A stretch of DNA of 64,000 nt from NCBI RefSeq assembly GCF_036373705.1, contig NW_027102730.1, forward strand, positions 1 through 64,000, in the 5' to 3' direction. The position numbers and the translations under genes were made by a program. The notes below the pieces were generated by a model. That model did not search any database and was not told the DNA's origin. It saw only the letters and a program-made list of their open reading frames with translations. Positions 10,300 through 22,317 of this stretch are shown here, piece by piece (within the stretch, counting starts at the first letter, position 1; the number at the start of each line of letters is the position of its first letter). The DNA is from Amia ocellicauda (lineage: Eukaryota > Chordata > Actinopteri > Amiiformes > Amiidae).

Positions 10300-10745
10300 G
10301 CATACATACAGTAATGTCAAATCTGATGTGGAAGAACAATCATCTTCAACCAGGTTGGAGCGTTAGTTGCAATGCCTTTAATACACGCAGCGTGGAGAGG
10401 AACAGTGACTCAAGAAGATCCCAAAGTCGCTCTGCCTTCATTTTAACAGTCAGAGCTTTTATACACAAAAATCAAAGAGCTGGTTATAATCAGAAAGTCA
10501 TTACTATGTTATCTTAAAAGTTAGCTAAGCAGAATTTATATCATTATAGGACAGAGTTCATAGATCAACACATGGATTAGGGAGCAGACACTTCAATCAT
10601 ACTGTTTGACATTGTCTCCAAGATTCTCATCGTAAATAACAAGCAGAAATCAAACTACCTTCTGGCTTGACCTTATCTTTCTTAAGTATACAAGAGAGAA
10701 AAACAGGTATTAGAGAAAGAATTTCTAACTTTCCTTCCACACTGA
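10300..10745 (-). mobile_element. R repeat, LTR-like fossil, longest copy
   Basis: On the minus strand it opens TGTGGAAGGAAAGTTAG, holds a TATA-like GTGTATAAAAGCTC about 270 bp in, then a TATTAAAGGCATTGC stretch. This layout suggests a solo LTR, but no internal region, primer site or clean target duplication was found, so the class is uncertain. Shorter copies of its first ~265 bp lie at 13.85, 22.43 and 51.21 kb. Confidence 0.45.
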
Positions 10746-11230
10746 AAACATGGTGTGGAAAAGTGCTACATGATGATGAATGATGATGAAATATTACATC
10801 CATAGATAATGTAGTTCAACTGGTTCATGCTCCTCGGTTATTGGTGTCAATGGATCTCATTATCCTGAAACTTTCATGATCGAAACATGGAATACTGTTC
10901 GTCAGTTTCCATAAAACTATGAATTAAGAGTAATGCAACAGTCACTTATCATTTTGAGCAGCTGTATCAATTGATAGTTAGATCTTTGTAATGAAATGAA
11001 TAGACAGTGATCTCAGATGTAATGTGTGAATTGCATTTTGAAATGGTAATACTTTGACGTTAAGTTGTATCATTTTAGTTCAATGAACAAATGATCTGAG
11101 GTTGATGTGTATTGTATCCAAGCAATTGAAAAATGTGCATTTTGATCATCGGGTGTGAGTTTAGTGTCTAGAGTTTTGAAAAATGACATCAAGGTTCTGA
11201 AATGAGTGCCAAAGTGATTGTAAAAAAGTG

Positions 11231-11569
11231 TAATATCAGGGGACAGTGGCTGTTACTGATCTGGCCTTCCGTGGCCTCTGTATTAATGTAACAGGTCACA
11301 TTGTATGTGTACACTGATACTTGATAGTATAATATAGTACAAGTAAAAAACATACATAGGTATCATAGAAGTATTTTGCAGAAATGATTAAGGATACTTA
11401 TCAAAATGGAGAGGAAATGCTAAATCCAGTCTCCCCAGGCTGAGCTTCTATTGCTACACCTGCTAAGTGGCTGCTGGCCCCACTATATGGATAGAGCCAC
11501 ACCAAGTACAAGAGTCTCCCCATTGCTATTTATATCTCCCTATCCAGTCTTCTATACGTGTCAGGTATA

Positions 11570-11570
<1 letters not shown>
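11231..11570. other. no feature seen
   Basis: AT-rich flank of the mariner-like element with no coding or repeat signature that I recognise. Confidence 0.4.
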
Positions 11571-11600
<30 letters not shown>

Positions 11601-11623
11601 CTGTCTGTCTGTCTGTCTGTGAA

Positions 11624-11655
<32 letters not shown>

Positions 11656-11749
11656 TGTGTGTGAGTGTCTGTCTGTCTGTCTGTCATGTAACTTGCACAT
11701 CTGTTAGGGCACCATTAATGCAGAGATGTACACATATTGTTTATTTTCC

Positions 11750-11782
<33 letters not shown>

Positions 11783-11820
11783 CATGTCCAATTGCTTTGA
11801 CAATACAAATGCACTGAATT

Positions 11821-11862
<42 letters not shown>
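11571..11862 (+). repeat. microsatellite, Tc1 scrap and LINE tail chimera
   Basis: (TG)n/(TCTG)n, then about 60 bp of the transposase scrap (CATGTAACTTGCACATCTG), then a stub of P 3' UTR, (TATG)n, the CCAATTGCTTTGACAATAC tail and an uninterrupted (GA)n at about 11830-11861. Confidence 0.6.
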
Positions 11863-11863
<1 letters not shown>

Positions 11864-11924
11864 GCTAAGGCACATTTGTAACATAAATTAGGGAACATTT
11901 GAAACATGCTTAGGGAACATTCAT

Positions 11925-13800
11925 AAGAACATAAGAACATAAGAAAGTTTACAAACGAGAGGAGGCCATTCGACCCATCATGCTCGTTTGGTGTCCATTA
12001 ATATCTAAGTGATCCATGGATCCTATCCAGTCTATTTTTAAATGTTCCCAAACTTTCAGCTTCTACCACTTTCCATCTTGAATGCCTTGAAGCCCAATTT
12101 CCATTTGTTGTCCCCTGGTGCGTGTGTCCCTGCTGATCTGGAAAAGCTCCTCTGGTTTGAGGAACCTTTCATGATTTTGAAGACTTGGATCAAGTCCCCA
12201 CGTAATCTCCTCTGTTCCAGGGTGAAAAGGTTCAGTTCCCTCAGTCTCTCCGAGTAGGACTTTCCCTTCAGACCTGGAATAAGTCTGGTTGCTCTCCTCT
12301 GAACTGTCTCTAAAGCAGCAATATCCTTCTTGAAGTGTGGTGCCCAGAACTGTACACAGTATTCCAGATGAGGTCTAGCGCATTGTACAGTCTTAACATT
12401 ACTTAAATTCTACACTTTTGACGATATACCCTAGCATTCTGTATGCCTTTTGTATTGCTTCCCCACATTGTTTGGATGGAGAAAGTGAATCCACATAGAT
12501 TCCTAGGTCTTTCTCATGCATTACTTCATCTAGATCTGTACCTCCCATAGTGTAATTATAGTGGACATTTTTGTTTTACTGCATGTATTACCTTGCACTT
12601 GTCCACATTGAATTTCATTTGCCAGGTGTCAGCCCACAACTGAATTTATCTAAGTTCCTCTGAATAGCATGTGCTGCCAAGATTGTATCTGCTAAGCCAC
12701 CTATTTTAGTATCATCTGCAAATTTGACAAGGTTGCTAAGTATCCCAGAGTCCAGATCATTAATATAGATTAGAAAAAGCAAAGGCCCTAGTACTGATCC
12801 CTGTGGAACTCCACTAACAACCTCACTCCAGTTAGAAGTGACTCCTCTAATCTGTTTCCTATACATCAACCAGTTCATAATCCATCTACTTACATGACCC
12901 TGAATGCCTACAGCTTCCAATTTGAGGATCAGTCTTTGGTGTGGAACCTTATCAAAAGCTTTTTGGAAATCTAAGTATATCATATCATATGCTTTCACGT
13001 GATCTACAGCTGCAGTTGCATGTTCAAAAAAATGTATTAAGTTAGTAAGACATGATCTGCCTCGTCTAAACCCATGTTGACTATCTCCAAGAATATGGTT
13101 TTCATTGAGATGCTCCTCTATTTTCTGTCTAATCATTTTTTCCAACATTTTACAGGTGATGCAGGTGAGACTGATTGGTCTGTAATTTCCTGGCTCAGTT
13201 TTGTCCCCTTTCTTGTGGATTGGTATGAAATTTGCTGTCTTCCAGTCAGTGGGAACATCCCCTGTTCTAAGTGTCATTTGAAATAATCGAGTTAACGGCC
13301 TATACATAATTTCCCTCATTTCTTTAAGTACTGTTGGAAATATCCCATCTGGCCCAGGTGATTTGTTTGATTTTAATTCTGCTAGTCCCTTTAGTACCTC
13401 CTCCTCATTTATCCTGATCTCTCTTAGGGTTTGACTGGATTGATTGTCAACCTGTGGCATGTCATCTGTTTTTTCTTTTGTAAAAACCTCTGTGAAATAC
13501 TCATTTAGAATATTTGCCACATCTTGTTCATTTTCCAAGATACCTCCATTTTTGCCCTTTATCTGTTTCACCTCCTCCTTAATTGACCGCTTGCTGTTGT
13601 AATTTTGAAAAAAGCTCATTGCATTGGTTGTAGCTCCAAGAGCTATGTTTCTTTCTATTTCCCTCTTTGCTTTCCTGATCCCTTTCTTAAGATCTCTTTG
13701 CAGCTCAACATATTCTATGTATTTTGTTTCATCACCATCCCTTTTGTATGTGCTATACAACATTTTCTTCCTCTTTATATTTTTTTGCATGCCTCTGGTT
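11925..13800 (-). mobile_element. CR1-clade LINE, 5'-truncated
   Basis: The 3' end (left) shows ATAAGAACATAAGAAAG, then ACAAACGAGAGGAGGCCATT, a widespread vertebrate CR1 terminus. The coding part reads from 13790 leftward. The 5' end stops abruptly at a (TATG)n tract at 13801, the usual 5' truncation of LINE insertion. Confidence 0.85.
12560..13790 (-). pseudogene. CR1 reverse transcriptase (partial ORF2)
   Basis: An uninterrupted 391-codon frame (13790-12615) contains LKSNKSPGPDGIFPTVLKE, FIPIHKKGDKTEPGNYRPIS, GFRRGRSCLTNL, YLDFQKAFDKVPH, VVSGVPQGSVLGPLLFLIYI and the catalytic FADDTKIGG. The FADD form and the VSGVPQGSVLGP block are CR1/L2-type. Just past its stop another frame continues with WADTWQMKFNVDKCK, so a frameshift cuts the C-terminus. 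The endonuclease domain is lost with the 5' truncation. Confidence 0.85.
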
Positions 13801-13840
13801 TGTATGTATGTATGTATGTATGTATGTATGTATGTATGTG
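13801..13840. repeat. (TATG)n microsatellite
   Basis: About ten TATG units at the junction of the CR1 5' end and the R repeat. Confidence 0.85.
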
Positions 13841-14110
13841 TGGAAGGAAAGTTAGAAATTCTTTTCTCACAACTGTTTTTCTCTCTTGTATACTTAAGAA
13901 AGATAAGGTCAAGCTAGAAGGTCAGGAGGCCATAAGGTAGTTTGATTTCTCTTTGTTATTTACAATGAGAACCTTGGAGACAATGTCAAACAGAATGACC
14001 TACGTGCCTGTTCACTAATACCATGTATAGACCTATGAACTCTGTTCGATAATGATATATGTTCTGCTTAGTTAGCCTTTAAGATAACATAGTAATGACT
14101 TTCTAGCATG
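13841..14110 (+). mobile_element. R repeat (LTR-like fossil), short copy
   Basis: GGAAGGAAAGTTAGAAATTC to GTAATGACTTTCTAGCATG, ending at (TATG)n. Same right-hand end as the copies at 22.43 and 51.21 kb, so the three descend from one composite. Confidence 0.5.
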
Positions 14111-14122
14111 TATGTATGCATG

Positions 14123-14154
<32 letters not shown>

Positions 14155-14202
14155 AATGTATGTATGTCCAATTGCTTTTGACAATACAAATGAATTGAGA
14201 GG

Positions 14203-14239
<37 letters not shown>

Positions 14240-14282
14240 TGACAAACAGAAAAACAGACACACACACAAACACACACACACA
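14111..14282 (+). repeat. LINE tail plus GA/CAGA/CA microsatellites
   Basis: (AT)n/(TATG)n, then CCAATTGCTTTTGACAATAC, GAATTGA, (GA)n, CAGACAGACAG and (CA)n, running straight into the next P head. Confidence 0.7.
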
Positions 14283-14540
14283 CAGAGCCAGCCAGCCCGC
14301 CAGCCAGCCAGCCAGCCAGCCAGCTCAGCGATGACATCACGAGCCTCTCTCAGCTGACTGCTATGACATCACAGAGCACGTACATTCCGTTGCTTGCCGT
14401 CTGTCAACCACTCAGTCACTGCCAGCCAGACTGGCTGGCTGGCTGGATGTGGGGGCTGCTTGCTGCTGCTGCGTACCTTAGCAAGCTTATTTGCTTGACC
14501 GGCCTTCCTACTCCTCTGCCCACATGCCCACCTATGCCTC
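14283..14540 (+). mobile_element. P retroposon head, truncated copy
   Basis: GCCAGCC units followed by the same ATGACATCACGAGCCTCTC..CGTACATTCCGTTGCTTGC head as at 5979. It breaks off after CACATGCCCACCTATGCC into unrelated AT-rich DNA. Confidence 0.6.
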
Positions 14541-16240
14541 TACTCCAAGATACTTATACAATAGAAAAACTATGGTAATAATAATATAGCCCAAGACAAA
14601 AAATATTAATCTTTCTAGACTGTATTAAAGTTCAGCACTTTGGAAAAATAGAATTATTTTGTATTTCAATAAAACAAAAATTATTACTGGTATCCACACA
14701 CCCAACCAATGTAAATGTCACGGACGGTGTTAATTAGCTCCTTAATCACCATTACTTATTATATTTATATTTCACTTCACTTTATGCAATATGGCTTGTG
14801 TATTTTGTTTGGTTCTATATTGCCATTATTTTGTGTGTTGATTATCTTTCACTTTATTGTTTAATTTGTTATTCACTTAGTATTATTTTGATTGTTTGCA
14901 CGCGTGCCTTATTATTTTTGTTTCTTCTTTCTTTCACAACTCACCTGGGTCCACCTGCACTCTTCACACGCGTCCCCACTTAATCACCCTGCCCTGGGAG
15001 AGGAGAGGATTATCTGCTGTAGTCCACTTTCCAATGTGGGAGGTCTCTGCGGCTCATATCTCATTCAATTATTTATTCATTTATCCTACATCAAGTTTAT
15101 TTATTTTCCCACGTTTCATTCAATCACCATCAGAAGCTCTCTGTGCTAAAAGTGGCAGCACATTTGTCTCACACACATCAAACTCACCTTTTCCTGCTTC
15201 CCAAGCCTTATCAACTTACTCAGACCCTCGTCAACTTACTCAAACCCTCTTCAACTTTGGTTAACATTGCTCTGCATTCTAACAGCTATTCTTTCTCCTA
15301 TTCTTAATTTCTTACAAGAAATGTATTCAGGTTTTTTTATCAATATGTTTTATTTATATTTATACAGATGTCACTCCATTATTCGTTTATTGAAGTCATA
15401 TATGTACCTAACAAAATATTAGCCAATAGGCCATTGATCTCAATAATGATTCCCATAATCCTAGGACACCTTCTCTTTTACTCTTCCTTTCCATTCTTAC
15501 TTTTCTCCTGTAAAGCATTTTATATTACTTGAGCTTACTTATTCTATAGTTGTAATCTTATACTTCTGCGGTATCTTACCCTTTTCCTACATCACTCATC
15601 TTAAAACCATGGTCTACTTTGACTTTCATTTCAGGTATTATATGCTAGGCACCAATAACCAAACATTTTCTGAAAGACTGTAACATGTCACCAGACTGTT
15701 TACATTCTCCTGCTTTCACAGGCTGTCAGGGCTGCACCAGGCTCTCTTCTAGCCTTTCGTTTCCTTGAATTTGACTTTTGACAGAGCTTGTCCATAACAT
15801 GATGTTTAACAAACAAATTCTGGTTCTTCTTGTGGAGACACCATGACTATTTATGTATTACTATTATTATCCATCTGTTTATTCAATGTATATTTTGGAT
15901 TACTTTTCTTATAATAGTCTTTCTTTCTGATTTCTGATGCTTGAGGCACTCTGTATAGAGCCAAAGATCCTCATGAATATGATAAATCTGTTGTTACATT
16001 TTTAAATATAATTCTAAAATGATTGCCAAAACATAGACATTTACCTTATATCACCTTCAAACTATACATATTCATAAACACACAAAGCACATACACATTG
16101 ATATCTAAAGATAATTCAGATATCCGATCTGTGGCATGTTTTATTGACCCTGCAGTGTCTCAAACAGCCCTTATAACTTATTATTTAAGCTTATGATTAT
16201 TTAGAATAAAATGTCAAATAATCCCACTCGATTATTTCAT
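14541..16240. other. AT-rich stretch without recognisable genes
   Basis: No exon, RNA gene or classified repeat could be supported. Open frames at 14798-14983 and 14896-15264 look random. Confidence 0.4.
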
Positions 16241-16247
16241 TATTTCA

Positions 16248-16847
16248 CTATCTCAGTTTTCTTGATCCATTGTGAAAAAGTTCTGTTATTTCCTCCTCAT
16301 CTGTAGAGGCTACATTAGCCCACTCCCCGGTCTGATATTCTCGTAGTAACTGTATCCAAATGTTGGGCGGACATTTAGCCTTCACGATGATGTGTACATC
16401 GTGCGGGTGAAGGAGGTGAATAACCATCTTTTCATCTAGAATATCCCAAAAAGTTGTGTTACCCTGGTTTGGTTTTAATTTTGGGAGGGACACCCATATC
16501 ATTTCTTTTTCTCCTGGGGAGAAGGGGACATGGGTTTTAGTCGTATAGACTATTGATTGACCTTCCTCTTTACTCTGTCTAGTTTTGACTTGCATGGGTG
16601 CAGCTGGGACCGTTTTCAGAGCGGTCAGATCTGGATACAATGTATTATTATAACCAAAATCAGTGATTGATTTATATTCCGGATTATATGGGGGAGGAGC
16701 GCTAGCAAAACCTCCTTTTTCATATTCCCATGCTTTGCGATCTAAATCATCCCAATCGGGCCTGTCGTCCTCGGAGTGATCTGTGTCGCGACGCGCTGCT
16801 AACACGGCAGCACATCGCGCACCTACACCTTCACCTTTTCTGACCAC
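16248..16847 (-). pseudogene. retroviral Gag-like remnant (fossil)
   Basis: About 200 codons hold PPPYNPEYKS, a PPxY late-domain-type motif, followed by HVPFSPGEKEMIW, which resembles the start of a retroviral capsid domain of the gamma/epsilon sort. No pol, env or matching LTR pair was recognised on either side. It is read as a fragment of an old endogenous retrovirus and the element is clearly not whole. A captured host gene is a less likely alternative. Confidence 0.45.
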
Positions 16848-16849
16848 TT

Positions 16850-18660
16850 TTCTTGCCCTTCTAATTTGCCTTGTAGTTCTATTAATTCTATCGTATTTTT
16901 CACAACTTCTTCTCTCAATTCACATTACTGTTTATGATGATCTTCCATTTCTGTTATTTTCTTTTCTTGATTCTCACCAACCTGACACAATATCACAATT
17001 CCTTTCTCTGTCTTATCTGGTTGTTGTTGCTTCCACCAGTCCCGGTGCTCCTTCGGAGACCAGTCTTTCTCCCAACTTCCTTCCAACATTTTCTTCTCTA
17101 CATTCTGTTTTTTTATTTCTCAAAAAACCAATAATGCTGGTGTCACTCACTGTGACGATTTATCTGAAATATTACATTATTATATATTATTTTATGTATA
17201 TATATTATAATAAAAACAAACACTCCAGTAAGGTACGGACACCCGTACATGACACTGGCTAAGGTAAGGGAACCCATAAACAACCATAAGCACCCCCGGA
17301 CCTAGGACAGACTGTAACTTGCTAACTTGCTAACTTGCTAACTGTTTTGTTTGCTTCACATCGTTTGCTGCTAGTTGCATGCCAAACGAGTTCGTTCTGT
17401 CCAAAATATAAGCTTTTTTCTTCTAATAAACTCAATAAAAATACAGTGCACTAGCAACTATTTCCCTTTCAAAAGTTGTAGTCCCGTTTCAGTTAAAACA
17501 AAATGTGTTCTTCAAACAAAGAAAATACTTGTGTTTCTTTTCCCTCTTTACCTGCTCTTATCACAAAGCTTCTCAACACAATCTCAGGTGCAGGTGCACT
17601 CTGCGCTATCCTTTGCCCGAGCTTTGTCCAGGAAAACTCACTGTAGCCATCTTAGTTCAACACGGGCTCTCCTTACCTGCGAGTCACACGGGTCCAGTTC
17701 ACTTTGCAAGTGAACAGTCTCTTCTCAGAAACAATAAGGAAACTTGGAAAGAAACACAATCCCAGGTCGGTGTTAAAAAAAAGTTCTTTGTTTTCATATT
17801 AAAAGAAAACATTTGTATTTTCTCTGCACACTTCACAGCTCCAATTAGCACACTCAACTAATCCCTGCCCCCCTCAGAACCGTCACTAAAGAAAGGTACT
17901 CACAGTCATTTTAAATATGACATCCTGTAGTGTTTCATTTCAAAATATGATCTTATTATCACTTGAACCAAATAAATCCTTTGACCCACTAATACCAAAT
18001 TACAGTTATGGGGGCCACAGATGTGATTTGAAAATACGATCTTCCATGTCTTTCTGTTGTGTTTTGACCTGGGGATCTGTAATTGTCCAAGTGGCTACTG
18101 CACATGTACTTATTTAATATTAAATGTGTTATTTAATTAGGCTTGGTTCTGGTGAGCATGTACAAGACGTCAGCTTTTTAAATAACTGTGTGTATTGGAT
18201 CATACACATTTTAGAAATACTCTCTCAAACTTCCCGCATTGGTACCTCACCAGGGAGGTAGAAAACAGCAATAGCATTGAAAAAGTGTGATTGTAGTTCT
18301 GCTCTTCTGCAATATATTTCTACAATATCTTTAACATCTTCTTTAACATTGTTTTAAAGGCTGGGACCAATATGGTGGAATATCTCCAACACACGGACAT
18401 TGAGAGACTCGACCCCTTTGTGCTGCTGCTCAGAGACCAACTCTCAGTTGTCTCTGAGTAGGCTATGGATCAACTTCCTTTCCTAATATGAAGGAGACCA
18501 TGGATACAAAACCTATGAAAAACAGGTGATTATTGTTATTCTTCTCATTATAAACTACTTAATACATCTCTCCCATAAAGTACAACAGGATAGTGGTGAC
18601 GTCATTCAGGATTGGATTGCCATTGGTCAAAAGCCCTCTGAGAGAAATTGTGTGGCGACA
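16850..18660. other. AT-rich stretch, no gene seen
   Basis: Contains a small tandem repeat (GCTAACTT x3-4 near 17315-17345). It may be flank or terminal sequence of the Gag-like fossil, but I could not pair it with a second copy. No exon supported. Confidence 0.35.
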
Positions 18661-18860
18661 CTCCACACTCTTAGAAGAAATTGTTCTGCACAGAACCATA
18701 AAGGGTTCCTCGAGTAATCGCTCTGGTGGATCCCTTTATGGTTCTATGTAGAACCCCTTCAAAGGGGTTACATGAAGAACCCCCAAACATAGCGTTCTAC
18801 ACAGAACCATTCGTTTTAAAATGTTATATATAGAACCCATTCAAAAGGGGGACACGTGCT
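18661..18860. repeat. MITE-like repeat with AGAACC/GGTTCT motifs
   Basis: ACACTCTTAGAAGAAATTGT opens a segment in which AGAACCATAAAGGGTTCC, TTTATGGTTCTATGTAGAAC and related inverted words recur. This is the pattern of a common fish MITE (..AAAGGTTCT..AGAACC..). Exact ends are unclear. Confidence 0.45.
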
Positions 18861-19600
18861 ATACCTGAATTTGTTTTCCAAATACAATCTTTAAAAAATG
18901 TATGAGTTCATATATACAAACACACATACACAACGTAGAAATCGCACTACTAGTGAAGTAACTTCATTTACATTATATGCCACAACTCCTCAATTTGGAA
19001 CGCAAAAACAAGACATCTGATGTAAAAGTGTAAACTAATTACGAACAGCACTTTTGATTTTTATCTTCAATTCAGGGGCTACTTATTCGAACAGTAAACT
19101 GTATTCTCTCTTCAGAGTGACTGGAATGTTTTTGCCTACATTCAACTTAAATATGAAAGTTTCCAAAAACGGCATAGTTTTCTTTAAGGCTATTCAATGC
19201 CAAACACAAAATTCTCTCTGCTTTCAGTGCTTGTCCTTCAGCACAATTACACAGGTTCATGATGTTCTCATTTCAATACATTGTTTTCTTATTTAAACTA
19301 TTTGACTTTGAGCTTACATTGAGAATAAAATCACTTTTGCAAGTAAAACCTGGCCAAGAAAGGAAGCAGCACTACAATAAAACAATACACAGAATACAAA
19401 GCAGTTCCTTCAAAAGTGAAAGTGATAAAGAGTGATGTCTGTCAGTAAATTACGTTGAGATACATATTGGTTATTTTGAATTAGGAGTCCAACTTCAATA
19501 ACTTCTATTAACAAGCCAAAATACAGATCAGAATTACGGGTAATTGAAAATAATATGTAGCGTCTAGGTAAGCTTGGATGTGTTCAGAGAAACACTAAAA
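18861..19600. other. no feature seen
   Basis: AT-rich DNA between the MITE-like repeat and the LINE fragment. Nothing supported. Confidence 0.4.
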
Positions 19601-19604
19601 ACGG

Positions 19605-21093
19605 ACCTTCCTCACACCCGTCTTGTTGAGGTGGACGTGGTCATACAGGTGATGTGGCTGGATGTCTCAGTGGTGTGCCAGGTGGACGTTGGGGAGGAGG
19701 GCACATCTTCGGGATACTTCTGCGTTGATGGCCTGGATGATGTGCAGGGGCACGTCTGTGCGGGGCAGCAGTGTGGAGATGGTGATTTTGGCAGTTTGGA
19801 ATTCCTCTGTGGCTTTCTTTGCCACCTGTCTCAGGGCTGAGGCCACATCGCCCCTGCGGGCACTCAGGTCGTTAGTGCCGGTGTGGATGAGGATGTGTTT
19901 GACCTGGCACAGCCTCCTCTTGGAGAGCAGCTCCAGGGCTCTCTGTGCTGTCGGGCACCAAAGCTTTTTCACTTTTCGCCCAGGGAAGAGGCGCCTCTCA
20001 TCCAGGAACTTCCCATTGGAGTCGCTCAGAATGACCACCTCTGTGTTGACCTGCCACTCCGGGTTTTGCGTCGGGAGTGGTGGGGGCAGCGGGTGTGTTT
20101 TAGGGGAGTGGCGTTTCAGGGGTTTGTGTATTAGTGGCAGGTCTGGTGATAGTGGGGGTGTCAGGAGTGGTGGGGAGTGTGGGTGGATCAGTGGGTGCGT
20201 CAGTGGGTGCGTCAGGGGTTGTAGGTGTTGTGGGGTCAGTGCAGTGCAGTCTCTGTGCTCCTCTCTTAGCTTCTCCAGCTGGCTCTGCAGGCTCCTCAGC
20301 TGGCTGTGCTGGGGTGTCCTGGTCAGCTCCTCCCTCGCTCTGTGCAGCTCCGTCCTCAGGGTTTGGCTCTGCTCCTCCTGGTCTCTTACTGCTGCTCTCA
20401 GCTTATGGATCTCAGCCTTGTGGTGCATCTTTAGTCCCTGAACTCCGCAAACTTCAGCTCCAGCACTGATAGGCATTCCTTTAGTGTTTTAATGTTGCTG
20501 GAGAGTTTTGGGGAGACAGGGGGGCAGTCTGTGGGAGATGGGGCACTGTCTGGCTCCGTGTGGCTGGGGGCAGACTGCAGGGTGGCCGGCTCTGGCTCGT
20601 GTTTCTCTACCTCAGTCTGCTGCTTTGAGGTGTGGAAGCCGAGAGATAATTGGTCCAGGCTGCTCTCGCTGTCCTGCACCATGATGGTCCCGTTGTGGTA
20701 TACATTAAAAGTGAGCATCACACTGTCTGTGTCTTTCTCTACCAGCACTGAGATCTGCCTGCCTCTGCTAATGCCCCTCTTGTTGTTATTGGGGTATGTC
20801 TGGCACAGGGTTTTGTGAAAGGCGGTGTAGAACAGTAGATTGTTCTTGACCCTGTTTTCTCCTTTACCGGTGTAGTCTAGGATGAGGGTCTCAGGAGATG
20901 CTCTCATCACAGCTTGTTTGTAGTCCTTCTTAGCCTGTGCAGAGCGAATGTCTTCAGGGTATCGGATTTCAAAAGGCAGCTCTGCAGTCAGACTGCTGTT
21001 CGATAGATTTCTATCAGTCTCAGTGGCAGTTGGGCTCTCTCCTACTGTCACTCTATTCAAATTGGAGCTCTGCATTTTCATTGGCTGAGTCAA
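19605..21093 (-). pseudogene. LINE ORF1 with SGNH-hydrolase-like domain, broken
   Basis: 21093-20431 gives the N-terminal part (LPFEIRYPEDIRSAQAKKDY; RGRQISVLVEKDTDSVMLTF). Compared with the 33.1-kb copy, a segment of about 100 bp around 20440 is missing, which shifts the frame. 20476-19667 resumes with a coiled coil (ELHRAREELTRTPQHSQLRS), a Pro/Thr-rich linker and an esterase-like domain: VVILSDSNGKFL (block I Ser) and ILIHTGTNDLSARRGD (block III). The frame stops after NVHLAHH, at the same place as the two other copies. Confidence 0.75.
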
Positions 21094-21396
21094 CTACTGA
21101 GAATGCTTATTTATTTTATTAATACATATTTTTTTGTTTAATTATTTGTCTCTATAGGTGAAAGGTCTTACCTCCAATTCTTGTCTTCAGCTTTTCTTTT
21201 CTGACTTTTCTTCCTGAACTGTCTCTCTGCTTTCTTCTTTTTGTGTTTCTCTTAAAATTATTATTTTTTGAATACTTTTTCTTCTGAATTTCTATTCCAT
21301 GTCTTCTGTGTATGTTTATAGTGCTATATATTCATTTGTAAATGACAAATTAAATCCGCTTATGTATAAAAACAAATGTTTTTTAGGAGCTCATAT
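19605..21396 (-). mobile_element. LINE fragment carrying ORF1 only
   Basis: Nearly identical to the 5' part of the LINE at 28.4-34.3 kb, from its 5' UTR next to (CT)n at 21397 to just past the esterase domain of ORF1. It ends abruptly at about 19605, with ORF2 and the 3' tail missing. LINE copies normally lose the 5' side, so losing the 3' side points to a later deletion or rearrangement. Confidence 0.75.
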
Positions 21397-21398
21397 TC

Positions 21399-21433
<35 letters not shown>

Positions 21434-21540
21434 CGTCTCAATTCAATTCATTTGTATTGTCAAAGCAATTGGACATACATACATATACATACATACATAC
21501 ATACATACATACATACATCTACACGGAAAATAAATAATAG
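21397..21540 (-). repeat. (CT)n plus LINE tail and (ATAC)n
   Basis: Read on the minus strand: (TATG)n, the CCAATTGCTTTGACAATAC tail, GAATTGAATTGAGA, then (GA)n directly against the 5' end of the LINE fragment. Confidence 0.7.
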
Positions 21541-22210
21541 AATTATGAATCACAATAAGATGTAATGAAGTACAGAAAATGAAAATGTAAAAAAATGTGA
21601 TCTTTAATACATACAAATAAAGAAAATAGGTTTACTATTTCCAGATTCCTTTTTTGAAATACAATGACATGCATAACAAACAAGTATTTACATTATATTT
21701 ACAGCCGGTGCTCGTGTGTCACTGTGTCCCTCAGGCTGTGGTAGGCGCTGACATATTGGGCAGCCAGGGTGGCTGTGTGTCCCTCCCCCAGGAGGACTGG
21801 CGTTTTTCTTTTTTCTCAGTTTTGTCACAGGTTGGGTGGGCATCCATTATGTTGTTATAGAATTTGTCCCTTATTTTGGGCTAAAGCTTTCCGTGGAGGG
21901 GAACGTGGATCAGTTTGTACCATTTTTGGGAGAATCTGCCTTGTTGGGGCGGAGCTGTGACCAGGTGAACAGCAGATCGGGCATAGGTGGGCATGTGGGC
22001 AGAGGAGTTGGAAGGCCGGTCAAGCAAATAAGCTTGCTAAGGTACGCAGCAGCAGCAAGCATCCCCCACATCCAGCCAGCCAGCCAGTCTGGCTGGCGGT
22101 GACTGAGTGGTTGTCAGACGGCAAGCAACGGAATGTACGTGCTCTGTGATGTCATAGCAGTCAGCTGAGAGAGGCTCGTGATGTCATCGCTGAGCTGGCT
22201 GGCTGGCTGG
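21541..22210 (-). mobile_element. P retroposon, longest copy
   Basis: Minus strand: GCCAGCC-rich head (22210 to about 21990), a middle containing TGACCACAGC/GGGCGGAGC-type sequence, then a part matching the C-terminal coding end of the nearby LINE (CAGGCTGTGG..GCGCTGACATATTGGGC versus CAGGCTGTGGCAGGTGG..). The 3' UTR (AAAGATCACATTTTTTAC), (TATG)n and tail follow. The head-plus-LINE-3'-end structure supports an internally deleted non-autonomous LINE. Confidence 0.6.
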
Positions 22211-22270
22211 CTCTGTGTGTGTGTGTGTATGTCTGTGTGTGTGTGTGTGTGTCTGTTTGTCTGTTTTTCA

Positions 22271-22317
<47 letters not shown>

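Larger units (their letters stand above)
9020..11230 (-). mobile_element. Tc1/mariner-superfamily element, degraded
   Basis: Inverted ends of about 70 bp: CAGTTTTTTACAATCACTTTG at 9020 and its complement ending ..GATTGTAAAAAAGTG at 11230. Both continue with AACCTTGATGTCATTTTTC, and TA flanks each side (9018-9019, 11231-11232). The inside holds only the N-terminal part of a transposase and an unrelated LTR-like insert, so it is inactive. Confidence 0.75.

Noticed and set aside
14700-17890. Complete endogenous retrovirus with paired LTRs
   Set aside because: Only a Gag-like stretch was recognised; the sequences on either side did not match each other by eye.
19662-20469. Plus-strand Gly/Ser/Val-rich frames (also at 32121-33128 and 55706-56713)
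   Set aside because: Antisense to the LINE ORF1, whose Pro/Thr-rich linker and coiled coil create long GC-rich antisense frames.
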